Shown: positions 16,934-26,944, numbered from the stretch's first letter. The stretch is 49,664 nt of DNA from Thermoplasmatota archaeon (GCA_030601705.1 JAUWBM010000008.1:1-49664), one strand, 5' to 3'. Made by a program: numbers and translations. The notes: a model not told the origin generated them from the sequence alone.

Positions 16934-18520
16934 ATGGAACAGTCGAAGATGCTTGAATACCTGAAAAATCCAGCATCGTATGGATCCAACGTAGAGTCGG
17001 TTAACGTCCTACAAACCCACATATCTTTTGTAGCCTTGACAGGAGAGTATGCATACAAAGTGAAAAAGCCAGTAAATTTTGGATTTTTAGATTTTTCTAC
17101 TCTTGAGAAAAGAAAATATTTCTGCGAAGAGGAAATAAGGTTAAACAGACGGCTTTGTCCAGATATCTATCTTGATGTTATTCCAATTACTCAAAAAAAC
17201 AACGAAATCGAATTAAACGGAAAAGGAGAAATTGTTGATTATGCTCTGAAGATGAAGGAATTTTCTCAAGATAAAATAATGACAAATCTGTTGAAAAAAG
17301 GAAAAATCGATGAAGAAACAATAGGCAAGATTTGTACTATTTTAGTTGATTTTTATAATTCTGGGGAGCGCTCAGATGAGATTGATAAATATGGGGAAGT
17401 CAAGGCTGTCAAGCAAAATATAGATGAAAACTTTGAGCAAACAAGATCAGTAGTTGATGTCGCCATTCCAAAGGACATCTACAATTATATTCAAAATGTA
17501 TCAAGTATGTTCTTTGATAAGAAGAAAGATGTTTTTGAACGACGGATTAAACAGGGGCATATTCATGATTGTCATGGCGATCTTCATTCTGGGAACATTG
17601 TTGTTTCTGATAAAATACATATCTTTGACTGTATAGAGTTTAACAAGAGATTCCGGTTTTGCGATGCAGCTTCAGATATAAGTTTTTTAGCCATGGATCT
17701 CGACTATCTGAATCATCCTTTTCTTTCAAGTTATCTGATAAATAATTATGTAGAGAGAAGCAACGATACCGGTATTTTTGATGTGTTGAATTTCTACAAA
17801 TCCTATAGAGCATATGTGAGAGGAAAGGTTAATGGTTTTAGGTTAAGTGATCCTACTGTTGATGAAAAAGAAAAGAAAGAAATAATTGAAACTGCAAAAA
17901 AATACTTTGACTTATCACATTACTATGCATCACTGTTTTCTCTTGACCTGAACGGCAAAAAACCTCTTCTTTTCATGGTGAGTGGCCTGACTGGCACCGG
18001 TAAGTCTACACTAGCATTAAAGATTGCTGTTGACTACCGTGCACATCAGATCAACACTGATATTGTTAGGAAAGAACTTGCTGGAATCGATAAATTTGAA
18101 AGACATCATAATGAATTTAACACGGGCCTTTATATCCCAGAGAAAATTGATTTTACATACGAGAAAGTGATGGAAAAAGCAGCAGATCTTTTGAAAAAAG
18201 GGGAAAACGTTGTTTTAGATGCTACTTTCCAAAAAAAGAAATGTAGAGATATGGCAAAGAAGATTGCAGAGGAAAACAATGCTCTTCTATTATCAATTCA
18301 ATGTATCTGTCCAGATGGCGTAGTGAAAAAATGGTTAGAAGAACGCCTTAAGAAAAAATCTGTTTCAGATGGACGGTGGGAAATTTATCAAAAACAAAAA
18401 GAGACGTTTGAGCCTTTTGTCTCTGAAGAAGATCATATAAAAGTAGATACTTCGGAAGAATCATATGAGTATAGGATGAACTTCTTTAGAACCTTACTTA
18501 AAATGATACATGAGGTTTAG
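16934..18520 (+). CDS. Bifunctional aminoglycoside-phosphotransferase-like kinase / P-loop ATPase
   Basis: 528 residues with two parts. The N-terminal half (about 1-335) is a protein-kinase-like fold of the APH type: KVKKPVNFGFLDFST, the catalytic HDCHGDLHSGNI near 212-223 and the metal aspartate in HIFDCIEFN. The C-terminal half has a Walker A loop GLTGTGKST near residue 353 and resembles gluconate-kinase-like small-molecule kinases. This fusion (COG2187 plus COG0645) is widespread in bacteria and archaea and has no firmly known substrate. Its stop directly precedes dph2. Confidence 0.88.
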   Translation: MEQSKMLEYLKNPASYGSNVESVNVLQTHISFVALTGEYAYKVKKPVNFGFLDFSTLEKRKYFCEEEIRLNRRLCPDIYLDVIPITQKNNEIELNGKGEIVDYALKMKEFSQDKIMTNLLKKGKIDEETIGKICTILVDFYNSGERSDEIDKYGEVKAVKQNIDENFEQTRSVVDVAIPKDIYNYIQNVSSMFFDKKKDVFERRIKQGHIHDCHGDLHSGNIVVSDKIHIFDCIEFNKRFRFCDAASDISFLAMDLDYLNHPFLSSYLINNYVERSNDTGIFDVLNFYKSYRAYVRGKVNGFRLSDPTVDEKEKKEIIETAKKYFDLSHYYASLFSLDLNGKKPLLFMVSGLTGTGKSTLALKIAVDYRAHQINTDIVRKELAGIDKFERHHNEFNTGLYIPEKIDFTYEKVMEKAADLLKKGENVVLDATFQKKKCRDMAKKIAEENNALLLSIQCICPDGVVKKWLEERLKKKSVSDGRWEIYQKQKETFEPFVSEEDHIKVDTSEESYEYRMNFFRTLLKMIHEV

Positions 18521-18522
18521 TG

Positions 18523-19542
18523 ATGCAAATAGCTGGTTACTCTATTGACCTAGAAAGAGCAACACAAACAATTAAGAAAAAAGGATACAAAACAGTAGGA
18601 CTGCAAATTCCTGAAGGACTGAAGAGAAATGTATTCAAAATAGTAGAATTTCTAGAAAAGGAAACGCATGCTACGATAATAGTTTCTGCAGACCCTTGTT
18701 TTGGTGCATGTGATATTGCAAACAATGAATTAAAAAATCTAGATGTCGAGTTTGTTGTCCACATAGGGCATACGCCCATTCCCGGAACAGAAAATCTTTG
18801 GATTCCTACCACTTTTATTAATGCTCTATCAACTATGGATGTAACCAAAGCTGTTGAAAAATCTCTATCTTTTTTAGAAGGGAAAAGAATTGGTATTGTT
18901 GCAACAGCACAGCACCTTCATAGCTTAGGCGCTGTAGAGAATATCTTGCAAAAAAACAATTTTGAATCTATCATATCTGCTGGGGACGAGAGGATATCCG
19001 AAAAAGGGCAGATTTTAGGGTGTGATTTTTCTGCAGGTATGAATATTGTAGATGAGGTAGACTGCTTTTTGTTTATTGGGAGTGGCACGTTTCATCCTCT
19101 AGGTCTTTTGCTGAGTTCAAAAAAACCTGTTATTGCTGCTGATCCATATACAAATACAGTAAAAAAACAAGAGCTAGATGAATTAAAAGATATTATTTTG
19201 CGACAAAGATATGGTGCTATTGCCAATTCAAAAAATGCAAAGGAGTTTGGGATTCTCATTGGTTTGAAACGAGGTCAGCAGAGAATGGATTTAGCTCACA
19301 AGGTTAAAGAGATGCTTGATGCTTTTAATAAAAAATCCTTAATTATTGCAATGGATAATTTTTCACCTGTTTCATTGCAAGGTTTTGGCAACATAGATTG
19401 TTTTGTTTCTACAGCATGTCCAAGAATTGCAATTGATGACTATCTCCAATATAAGACACCGATTATTACGCCCGTAGAATTGGAAATCGTTTTTGGTAAA
19501 AGAAAGTGGGAAGATTATGGATTTGATCAGATTCTTGGATAA
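18523..19542 (+). CDS. dph2: Diphthamide synthase subunit Dph2
   Basis: 339 residues. Archaeal Dph2 is an unusual radical SAM enzyme that transfers the 3-amino-3-carboxypropyl group of SAM to a histidine of elongation factor 2. Its 4Fe-4S cluster is held by three widely spaced cysteines, which can be matched here to Cys59 (ADPCFGAC), Cys167 (LGCDFS) and Cys299 (STACPRIAIDD). The ATG at 18523 is preferred; a GTG one codon earlier is also in frame and overlaps the previous stop. Translational coupling with the upstream kinase-like gene is likely. Confidence 0.93.
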   Translation: MQIAGYSIDLERATQTIKKKGYKTVGLQIPEGLKRNVFKIVEFLEKETHATIIVSADPCFGACDIANNELKNLDVEFVVHIGHTPIPGTENLWIPTTFINALSTMDVTKAVEKSLSFLEGKRIGIVATAQHLHSLGAVENILQKNNFESIISAGDERISEKGQILGCDFSAGMNIVDEVDCFLFIGSGTFHPLGLLLSSKKPVIAADPYTNTVKKQELDELKDIILRQRYGAIANSKNAKEFGILIGLKRGQQRMDLAHKVKEMLDAFNKKSLIIAMDNFSPVSLQGFGNIDCFVSTACPRIAIDDYLQYKTPIITPVELEIVFGKRKWEDYGFDQILG

Positions 19543-19647
19543 TTTACAAACCAATATATTTTTTGTATCCAATATATCAAAACATAATAGAAAAAGCACT
19601 AATTAGATAAAAAAATATAAATAAATATAAGTTCAATTATATTATAG

Positions 19648-20229
19648 ATGGCGAAAAAATCAAATCCAGAAAAAAACAGAATAACGAAAATAGCAGGCAT
19701 TTGTGGAATATTGATTCCCATCGTTGTTTTGTTGTGCATCGGACTTGCTATGTCACACTCACCATGGTTCAGATTCACAAAACATGCTTTTAGCGATCTT
19801 GGGGTCGAGGGTGTCTCTGCGATATTCTTTAACTCTGGTATGATACTCGGAGGGATTCTCGCTCTGGTGTTTTCACTTGGCTTGATAAAAATATTAAAAA
19901 ACAAAACTGGAGGATATATACTTAGTTTAAGCTCACTTGCCCTTATCGGGATAGGGATATTCCCTGAAACAGTCTATACATTACATTTTATTGTTTCAGC
20001 AGCTTTTTTTGTGTTACTTGCGATATCATTCCTAATCATTGGACTGACGATAAAACGAAACCAATCTGAACGCACCATGGGCATACTTGCAACTCTTTTT
20101 GCAATAATAGCCATTTGTTCGACTATTCTCCTGGTACCGTGGGAGGGTATCGCAATTCCTGAAGCAGTATCTTGTCTCCCCGCATTCATCTGGTGTATGG
20201 TGTATGGAGTAAAAATGACATTTGTATAA
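19648..20229 (+). CDS. DUF998-family membrane protein
   Basis: 193 residues with six predicted membrane helices. The ending of helix one and the loop SHSPWFRFTKHAFSDLGVEG carry the S-x-L-G signature of DUF998 proteins. These are small archaeal and bacterial membrane proteins of unknown role. A basic N-terminus (KKSNPEKNR) precedes the first helix, suggesting it begins in the cytoplasm. The AT-rich tract at 19611-19645 probably supplies its promoter. Confidence 0.8.
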   Translation: MAKKSNPEKNRITKIAGICGILIPIVVLLCIGLAMSHSPWFRFTKHAFSDLGVEGVSAIFFNSGMILGGILALVFSLGLIKILKNKTGGYILSLSSLALIGIGIFPETVYTLHFIVSAAFFVLLAISFLIIGLTIKRNQSERTMGILATLFAIIAICSTILLVPWEGIAIPEAVSCLPAFIWCMVYGVKMTFV

Positions 20230-20324
20230 AGTTGTTGTTCATTTATTTTTCAAAATGTAATACAACAGATTAATAGATAAAAATGATCGGGGTATTATCT
20301 TATAGTTAGTAACTGGAAAATGTA

Positions 20325-21104
20325 CTAGAAAATCATAAAAACGAATAATGTCCCTGCAATTATTGGCTGATGAAACAAATAAATGGCTAATGAATGTTGG
20401 CCGAGCCATGAAAACATTGTAACAGGCTTGTATTTTGAAAGATCAGGAATCTTAAATCTCCTTTCATTGCCTTTGTATAAGAAATGTCCGAGTGCAATCC
20501 CAAGCAAACAGGCGCCAAACCAAGGAAACAATGGGAAATAATCAATGGTATATTGGCTGATATCAGCTTGATGTAACCCAACTGCAAGATGGAGAGCCGT
20601 TGGGTTTTCAATTGTGTATTGGCCTATGAAGATACCTACAAGTATTATCAATGTTGCAAACAAGATATTGTAGGATTTGAATTTAAGAAACGGTATACTC
20701 AATATTATCGAAAAACCAATACAATGCAGCACTCCAAATATTATCGGTTTATCAGGTATGAATACCATTGTTATCATTGTTATAATTATCCCAAGGACAA
20801 ATATTTTTAACCCGCGCAGAAAAAGGTGCTTGTTGTATCTTTTTTCGTCATATGAAGGTTGATTGATTTTCTTATTTTTGCTTACAACTAGGCACATGCC
20901 CAATAATACGAAAAACATTGCAGGTACAATTTTTTGGAACTGATATATTTGAGTATTCATGGGAACAAGTCCAAAATAATCTAAATCCCATAGTATATGA
21001 AGAAAAATCATAAAGATAATGGCAAAACCTCGAAGTACATCAAGTTCGATGAATCTGAGGGAATGTGTTTGATATGCTGGTTTAGTTAAATTAGGCAGAT
21101 TCAT
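20325..21104 (-). CDS. DUF1624 / heparan-alpha-glucosaminide N-acetyltransferase-like membrane protein
   Basis: 259 residues with seven or eight membrane helices. The N-terminal RFIELDVLRGFAIIFMIFLH (about 17-36) is the D-x-x-R-G motif of this acyltransferase-like family, and GVLHCIGFSIIL and LGQHSLAIYLFHQPI are its further conserved helices. Relatives move acyl groups across or onto membrane or glycan substrates, but for the archaeal forms the substrate is unknown. It converges with the DUF998 gene. Confidence 0.82.
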   Translation of the reverse strand: MNLPNLTKPAYQTHSLRFIELDVLRGFAIIFMIFLHILWDLDYFGLVPMNTQIYQFQKIVPAMFFVLLGMCLVVSKNKKINQPSYDEKRYNKHLFLRGLKIFVLGIIITMITMVFIPDKPIIFGVLHCIGFSIILSIPFLKFKSYNILFATLIILVGIFIGQYTIENPTALHLAVGLHQADISQYTIDYFPLFPWFGACLLGIALGHFLYKGNERRFKIPDLSKYKPVTMFSWLGQHSLAIYLFHQPIIAGTLFVFMIF

Positions 21105-21477
21105 ATTGAATCACCTTTTCCTTATATCTCTTTGTTTATACTGATATTATATAGCGTGCCAAGCTTTGGCACTGATTGTATTTAAAGCTATCGTGTCAAA
21201 ATGTCAAAATGAAAAAAATCATATCCTTAGAGTGTTGTACCACTTCTTGAAAGAGAGAGTTTACATCGAGAAATGGTAATTCTAAGGTACATCCCCTATT
21301 TTTCTATAAGAAGAGGAGACTAAAAAATTGAAAAGATTCTATTTCACAAATAACAATCTATGATATGTCTTGTAATACTTTGTAACATCGATGACAGAAT
21401 CTTAAGAAAGAGTTTTTTTATATATTGTAAACATTTATATAACACAAGTTTCTTATTATATTGTAAGGGGGAAAAAG
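21105..21477. other. Intergenic region upstream of the secreted-protein block
   Basis: 373 bases between divergent genes. No ORF worth calling. TTTATATA at 21434-21441 is a good TATA box for the plus-strand secreted-protein genes, followed by the ribosome binding site AAGGGGG at 21465-21471 and ATG at 21478. A short direct repeat GTCAAAAT occurs twice in a row near 21193-21208. Confidence 0.5.
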
Positions 21478-22668
21478 ATGAGCAAAAATAATCTGCTCAA
21501 TAGAGGAATTATCTTAATTGTAGTTGTTTTGTTTTTTGGAGCAAATGTCACTTACAGCATAGATGAGAACAGTGGAACTAATAGCGTTGTAAATGCTGGA
21601 GATACTATTATTTCTAGTGAGTCGGATGCATCTACACTTAGAACCGCCAGCTATGACGGCAGCTTGTCAGGCTACGTCAACAACGATACCTCTATGAACC
21701 CAATAGCGGGAGCAAGAGTACGAGTGTACTTTCATGAGACATACGAAGAGAACTACAGCAATTCCTCTGGATACTATCACGTTACTAACATCCCAATTTG
21801 CTACTGTTTGAAGAATGCTACTTGTTCTAAGGAGGGATACAGGACAGAGTGGGTGTTATTAGGCATTGACGAGAACACAACCCACGACTTCGTTCTGGTG
21901 CCTCTTGACTCGCCTTGTTATCCTATTTTTAATGGGACTATGGGTTGGAACGGATGGTTCGTTAGTTGTGTTACGGTAACTTTTATCTATAATCCTGAAG
22001 AAATATCAGCGGTTTATTACAAAGTTGATGGTGGAAGCTGGCAGAATTATTCTATATCGTTTGACGTATGCACAGATGGGGTTCATAAACTTTGTTGGTT
22101 TTATGTCGATAACAATGGAAATCAGTCTGATGTTGAGTGCATAGATTTCAAGATTGACCAAACGCCACCTGAGATATACCTTTGGTGGGAGGCATATAAG
22201 GAAGGTGGTATATGGTGGATTCTTTTCACTGCAATAGTTGAGGATGCATGTAGTGGTATGAACAGGGTGGAATTCCATCTAAATGATATTTTACAAGAAA
22301 CAATTGTTGGACCTGGACCGACATATGAATGGGTAATACCATTGGAATTAGAAAATTATTCTGTTATCGGATTTATTTGTAATCGAAAAATTACTGAAGA
22401 AAATGTAAGCTTTTTTGCTTTAATAGTATGGCAAAGTACAGAATATTCTTTCGTACCCTGGGAGGATACTGTCAAGGCTATGGCATATGATAATGCTGGA
22501 AACTGGGATTATGACGATACATGGGGTTGTTCTCCTCCAGGACCATGGGGATTTTTTACGCATTTTACTTTTCGGAACAACTATGAAGGATATATTGGTA
22601 GATTCTTTATAAATGCAATATTTGAAAAAGGACCGTTAGAAACTACTTTGCCGTGTGAAATAGAATGA
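21478..22668 (+). CDS. Secreted Cys-rich protein with carboxypeptidase-regulatory-like domain
   Basis: 396 residues. Signal peptide at 1-27 (IILIVVVLFFGANVTYS). Residues about 57-140 look like a carboxypeptidase-regulatory/CnaB-like beta-sandwich: GSLSGYVNND, NPIAGARVRVYF, NSSGYYHVTNIPI, and VLLGIDENTTHDFVLVPL. The rest reads as two Ig-like segments (AVYYKVDGGSWQNYS, QTPPEIYL, RVEFHLND), common in archaeal surface proteins. The mature part has many cysteines (CYCLKNATC, VCTDGVHKLC and others), suggesting disulfide bonds outside the cell. It overlaps the next gene by ATGA, so it leads an operon of secreted proteins. Confidence 0.7.
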   Translation: MSKNNLLNRGIILIVVVLFFGANVTYSIDENSGTNSVVNAGDTIISSESDASTLRTASYDGSLSGYVNNDTSMNPIAGARVRVYFHETYEENYSNSSGYYHVTNIPICYCLKNATCSKEGYRTEWVLLGIDENTTHDFVLVPLDSPCYPIFNGTMGWNGWFVSCVTVTFIYNPEEISAVYYKVDGGSWQNYSISFDVCTDGVHKLCWFYVDNNGNQSDVECIDFKIDQTPPEIYLWWEAYKEGGIWWILFTAIVEDACSGMNRVEFHLNDILQETIVGPGPTYEWVIPLELENYSVIGFICNRKITEENVSFFALIVWQSTEYSFVPWEDTVKAMAYDNAGNWDYDDTWGCSPPGPWGFFTHFTFRNNYEGYIGRFFINAIFEKGPLETTLPCEIE

Positions 22669-24236
22669 TTGTGAAGAAACCCTTAGCAGTTGCAGTTATC
22701 CTCTTATTCTTTAGCGTGAGTGTTATCCCATCAACTGGCACTTTGATGATGGAAAATGAAACATTAACTGAACTTATTATTGAAGGTCCTACACATGGAA
22801 AAGTAGGAGTATCATATACCTATAGATTCTACTTAACTGATTCAGAAGGATGCCAGTTGTGGCTCTACGTCGACTGGGATGATGGAGATGTCACGGAATG
22901 GCTTGGTCCCTATGACGCAGAGGAAGGGGCATATTTATCACATGCTTGGGATGAATGTGGTATTTATACTATCCGAGCAGGTGCTAAAGGTTGCAATGGT
23001 TCTGATTACTCGGCAAAATTAGAAGTTACAATAACCCCTGGCAACACTCTATATGTCGGTGGGAGTGGGCCAAATAACTACACAAGGATACAGGATGCAA
23101 TAGATAATGCAAGTGATGGTGATACAGTTTTTGTGTATAGTGGATGGTATGATGTGGATAAGTGGATTTACATTAACAAATCTATTCGATTAATCGGTGA
23201 GGACAAAGAAAATACGATTATAAACCGTAGTTGGATTGATATTGTTGTTTCTGAGATATTCGTTAGCGGTTTTACAATACAAAATGGCAGTGGCATCACA
23301 ATAGATTCATATTCATCGGAAGTTGCAAATAACAACACTATCTCTGGTAACATTTTCAAATCAAATGAATCTCTTTATGGATTTGGCGGTGTCACGATTA
23401 TTAATTCAAGTTATAACACCGTTTCTAACAACTCTTTTTTCAGTTGTGGTCTTTTGATGGAAATATTTGATATCGATGATGTGGCAAATTCATGTCATAA
23501 TTTTATTTATAACAATACAGTTAATGGTAAACCACTGGTGTATTTTGAGGATGCTTCAGATAAAGTCATTGATGATGCTGGTCAGGTAATTCTTATTGGT
23601 TGTAACAATATCACTGTTGACAGTCTGGAACTATCTAATACGATTATTGGTGTACAACTACTTGATAGTATAAATTGTTTTATTGCAAGTAATGTGTTTT
23701 CGAATCACTATTTGGGAGGAATATCACTTGGAAACTCAAACAATAACACAATTTCGGACAACGTTATCTTGAATGGTGGACTTGGTGCAATGCTTTTTGC
23801 CAGTGGATATAATATGATTTCTGGTAACTCTTTTGAAAACAACGAGATTAATATATTATTTTTTAATACATCGTGTAATCATATTTCATATAACAACTTC
23901 AGATTCAGATATTCTCATGCCTTACGAAGATTGAAAAGTATCTTTTCAATTGATTCGGATAATAAATGGACGGGTAATTTTTGGAATAGACCTCGACTGC
24001 TTCCCGTTCTTATCTGGGGATTCAAAACAAATATTTCTCCTTGGTTTCCAATGGGACGTTCCCTGGATGTTGATTGGCGTCCTGCATTAAGACCGTATGA
24101 CGTAGATGGTGAAGATAGTCTAACTGAAGGAAGAAATATTGTGTATGATAAAAGGGGTGGAGGATTTAGATTATGTCCGATAGGTGGATTACGAAAACCC
24201 TTGCAGTTGCTGTTATCCTCTTATTCATCAGCGTGA
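22665..24236 (+). CDS. Secreted PKD plus NosD-type beta-helix protein
   Basis: 523 residues. Signal peptide 1-25 (LAVAVILLFFSVSVIPSTG). A PKD domain follows at about 37-125, with the DWDDGDVTEWLGPY and SHAWDECGIYTIRA words. Then TLYVGGSGPNNYTRIQDAID opens a right-handed beta-helix of NosD/pectate-lyase type with N-N-T-I-S-x-N repeats. The NGKPLVYFED and GQVILIGCNNITV section is typical of archaeal NosD proteins. The C-terminal DVDWRPALRPYDVD cap is shared with the next gene. After that cap the frame lacks the expected stop and runs through the signal-peptide region of the downstream gene before ending. Carbohydrate binding or surface display is likely; substrate unknown. Confidence 0.85.
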   Translation: MIVKKPLAVAVILLFFSVSVIPSTGTLMMENETLTELIIEGPTHGKVGVSYTYRFYLTDSEGCQLWLYVDWDDGDVTEWLGPYDAEEGAYLSHAWDECGIYTIRAGAKGCNGSDYSAKLEVTITPGNTLYVGGSGPNNYTRIQDAIDNASDGDTVFVYSGWYDVDKWIYINKSIRLIGEDKENTIINRSWIDIVVSEIFVSGFTIQNGSGITIDSYSSEVANNNTISGNIFKSNESLYGFGGVTIINSSYNTVSNNSFFSCGLLMEIFDIDDVANSCHNFIYNNTVNGKPLVYFEDASDKVIDDAGQVILIGCNNITVDSLELSNTIIGVQLLDSINCFIASNVFSNHYLGGISLGNSNNNTISDNVILNGGLGAMLFASGYNMISGNSFENNEINILFFNTSCNHISYNNFRFRYSHALRRLKSIFSIDSDNKWTGNFWNRPRLLPVLIWGFKTNISPWFPMGRSLDVDWRPALRPYDVDGEDSLTEGRNIVYDKRGGGFRLCPIGGLRKPLQLLLSSYSSA

Positions 24237-26104
24237 ACGTTATTCCATCAACTGGCATCACAGATGTAAAACAATCTATACCGCCAACTTCTAATGGTGA
24301 CACTTTATATGTTGGTGGGGATGGAACTGGAAACTATACAAAGATACAGAATGCGATAGATAACGCCAGTGATGGGGATACTGTGTTTGTCTATGATGAT
24401 TCGTCGCAGTATTATGAAAACATAATCATTAATAAATCAATCCAGTTACTCGGAGAAAGCAAGGAAACAACTGTAATCAACGGAAATGAGAGTGGTGACG
24501 TGGTTACTATTTCTTCAGATCATGCCACCATCAGTGGCTTTACCATAGAAGATAGTGGCGATGATTATTCTAATCATGATGCAGGAATCAAACTGCTTTC
24601 AAATGGAAATACCATAACTGATACTTATATAACCCATAATCGCGAAGGTGTATATCTATCATCCTCAAACAGTAATAATATATCTAATAATTCTATCAAC
24701 TACAATAGAAATGCGATACGACTGCATGATGCTTCAACACATAATAGAATTTCCGGAAATGCAATTATCACTTGGAGTTCTAGTTTTGGGGTATACATTG
24801 AGAATTCTAGTGACAATAATATGATTTTTCAAAATACTATAACAAATCCAGATGGTTGGGCATTGTATATTTTAGAATCTCAAGGAAATAACATCTCTGA
24901 TAACACTGTGATGAAAAGCGAGTATGGCATCTCTATGGTTTACTCCAATGATAGCATTATCTCTAATAATTTCCTTAAACAAAATGAATATAGTGGAATA
25001 TCTCTGACAGGATCCAGAGGCAACGTTATTTCGCAGAATACTTTTGAATTTGACGGTCTTTTCATCTGGAACTCATATCATAACGCTGTATCTGATAATA
25101 CCGTTAACGGCAAACCGCTTATATATTTCGAAGACGAATCTGATATGATCGCTCCTGGTAATGCCGGGCAAATCATTCTTGTCAACTGCAATAACATCTT
25201 AATTGAAAATCAAGATATTAAGGATACAAGTGTCGGCATTGAACTATGGTACTCAGATAACTGTGAAATTTCACGAAATATTCTAACACACAATAAAGGG
25301 AATATATATCTTAGAAATGCAAATTATACTAGGATAAATCAAAATACGTTAATTTCAAACGAATCTTATATCTTTAGACACAGCTTAGAACTCCGGGAGT
25401 GTGTTGGCAACAGTATAACACAAAATGATTTCAGTTCAACAGTTGAATACCCGAGACTGTTTATTTATAATTCTCATTATAACAATATCTCAGGGAATAC
25501 TTTTTCTGATGAATTCAATGGGGTATCCATTTGTCATCATTCACACGATAATAACATCATCGAGAATATATTTTCATCAAAATCAAGTGTTACCATCTCA
25601 ATATCAAGAAATAACCACGTTATTAGGAACATCAATGTAGGAGGTATTTCGATCTATGCTTCAGATAGCAATACAGTTACAGAAAATAGTATTAGTACAG
25701 ATCATATGGGCTTGGGCGTTTCTCTTGAAGATTCACATCAAAATACTATTTCAAGAAATGACATTGGAAACTGTGATGGTGCCATCTCTTTAGTAGATTC
25801 TAAATCGAACGTTATTTCAAAAAATAATATCATAGCCTGTGGAACAAATCTCGCATGGTTCAGTAATTTCCCCCTATTAAATCATTGGTCAAGAAATTAC
25901 TGGGATCGACCATTACTTGGACCGAAACTTATACTTGGGGAAATACGTATTCATAGGGATTGGCCTTATGCGGATATCGTTATACCATGGTTTGATTTTG
26001 ATTGGCGTCCAGCACTAAAGCCATATGACATTGATGTTGGCAATATCACAACCGTAGAAAGAAATGTTAATTGCCATGAAGGAGTTGGAGGTTATGTCAA
26101 GTAG
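24173..26104 (+). CDS. Secreted NosD-type right-handed beta-helix protein
   Basis: 643 residues. Signal peptide 1-29 (LAVAVILLFISVNVIPSTG) is almost identical, also at DNA level, to that of the preceding gene, so the two arose by tandem duplication; this copy lacks the PKD domain. TLYVGGDGTGNYTKIQNAID starts a long beta-helix with N-x-I-S-x-N-x-I rungs to about residue 560, including NGKPLIYFED and NAGQIILVNC. It ends with the FDFDWRPALKPYDID cap and GGYVK. The ATG lies inside the 3' end of the previous gene (64-base overlap). Probably cell-surface. Confidence 0.87.
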   Translation: MSDRWITKTLAVAVILLFISVNVIPSTGITDVKQSIPPTSNGDTLYVGGDGTGNYTKIQNAIDNASDGDTVFVYDDSSQYYENIIINKSIQLLGESKETTVINGNESGDVVTISSDHATISGFTIEDSGDDYSNHDAGIKLLSNGNTITDTYITHNREGVYLSSSNSNNISNNSINYNRNAIRLHDASTHNRISGNAIITWSSSFGVYIENSSDNNMIFQNTITNPDGWALYILESQGNNISDNTVMKSEYGISMVYSNDSIISNNFLKQNEYSGISLTGSRGNVISQNTFEFDGLFIWNSYHNAVSDNTVNGKPLIYFEDESDMIAPGNAGQIILVNCNNILIENQDIKDTSVGIELWYSDNCEISRNILTHNKGNIYLRNANYTRINQNTLISNESYIFRHSLELRECVGNSITQNDFSSTVEYPRLFIYNSHYNNISGNTFSDEFNGVSICHHSHDNNIIENIFSSKSSVTISISRNNHVIRNINVGGISIYASDSNTVTENSISTDHMGLGVSLEDSHQNTISRNDIGNCDGAISLVDSKSNVISKNNIIACGTNLAWFSNFPLLNHWSRNYWDRPLLGPKLILGEIRIHRDWPYADIVIPWFDFDWRPALKPYDIDVGNITTVERNVNCHEGVGGYVK

Positions 26105-26171
26105 TTGATTTAAGAAAGGTTTAGCGATTTCTGTTGCCCTCTAATTCATTGGAATGAGTGTTTTTGAGTGA
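26094..26171 (+). pseudogene. Decayed start of a further NosD-type secreted protein gene
   Basis: DNA from 26094 aligns base for base with the start of the gene at 24173. The translated remnant from ATG 26094 has MSSS, then a stop where the intact copy has Trp5 (TGG to TGA), then FKKGLAISVAL, then a stop where the copy has Leu17 (TTA to TAA), then FIGMSV. It again overlaps the end of the gene before it, exactly as in the intact pair. Nothing of the mature protein remains before radB begins. Confidence 0.8.
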
Positions 26172-26213
26172 CTAAAAAACCTTTTATTCACTATTATGCT
26201 CACTATTTTTGAG

Positions 26214-26870
26214 ATGAGCACATTAAAGCTAGGCTGTAAACCTCTCGACGATCTCCTTGGGGGTGGAATTGAAAGCGGCATAATCACAAAAACATATGGG
26301 GAAGCTGGCGTGGGCAAAACAAATTTATGTTTACAAGCTTCCAGAGAATGTGTTGTAGCAGGTAGCAAGGTAGCATATATTGATACAGAAGGTGTTTCTG
26401 TAGAAAGACTAAGTCAGATATGTGCCAATAATTATGATTACAAAAAAATTCGAGACAGTATTCTCTTTTTTAGCCCTTCTTCTTTTGAAAATCAGGAAAA
26501 AATGATTCATGACGCGATTAAGATAAAAGAGGTTAGACTCATTGTTGTTGATACCATAAATATGTTTTATCGTGTGAATTTAGAAGATGATATAGAAGGT
26601 GTAATGCGTTCGTTTACGAGACAAGTGGCAAATCTACAAATAGCTGCGAGAGAGAAGGATCTTTACGTGGTTTTGACTGAACAGGTATACACTGATAAAA
26701 ACGGCGATATAAAGCCATTCACAAACAGAGACACTGAACACATGGCAAAAACGATAATCAAGCTAGAAAAAGCAGGCATCGGAGAAAGACAGGCTACTAT
26801 TATGAAACATCGATCTCAACCTGAAGACAAAAAGGCTTTTTTTAAAATCGGTGCAGCGGGTTTAGAATAA
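26214..26870 (+). CDS. radB: DNA repair and recombination protein RadB
   Basis: 218 residues from the ATG at 26214. RadB is a euryarchaeal RecA/RadA paralogue that helps homologous recombination. Elements: LGCKPLDDLLGGGIE at the start, Walker A GEAGVGKTN near residue 30, Walker B RLIVVDTINMFYR near 107, and HRSQPEDKKAFFKI at the end. It lacks the RadA N-terminal DNA-binding domain, as RadB should. An in-frame ATG at 26196 would add six residues, but MSTLKLGC is the family-like start. It begins a likely operon of information-processing genes. Confidence 0.93.
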   Translation: MSTLKLGCKPLDDLLGGGIESGIITKTYGEAGVGKTNLCLQASRECVVAGSKVAYIDTEGVSVERLSQICANNYDYKKIRDSILFFSPSSFENQEKMIHDAIKIKEVRLIVVDTINMFYRVNLEDDIEGVMRSFTRQVANLQIAAREKDLYVVLTEQVYTDKNGDIKPFTNRDTEHMAKTIIKLEKAGIGERQATIMKHRSQPEDKKAFFKIGAAGLE

Positions 26871-26944
26871 AAAGTTGAATACTTGCATGTTGCTACTTAA
26901 CTAAAATTATTTAACATAGGCCATTATGTGATATTTTGGACAAA

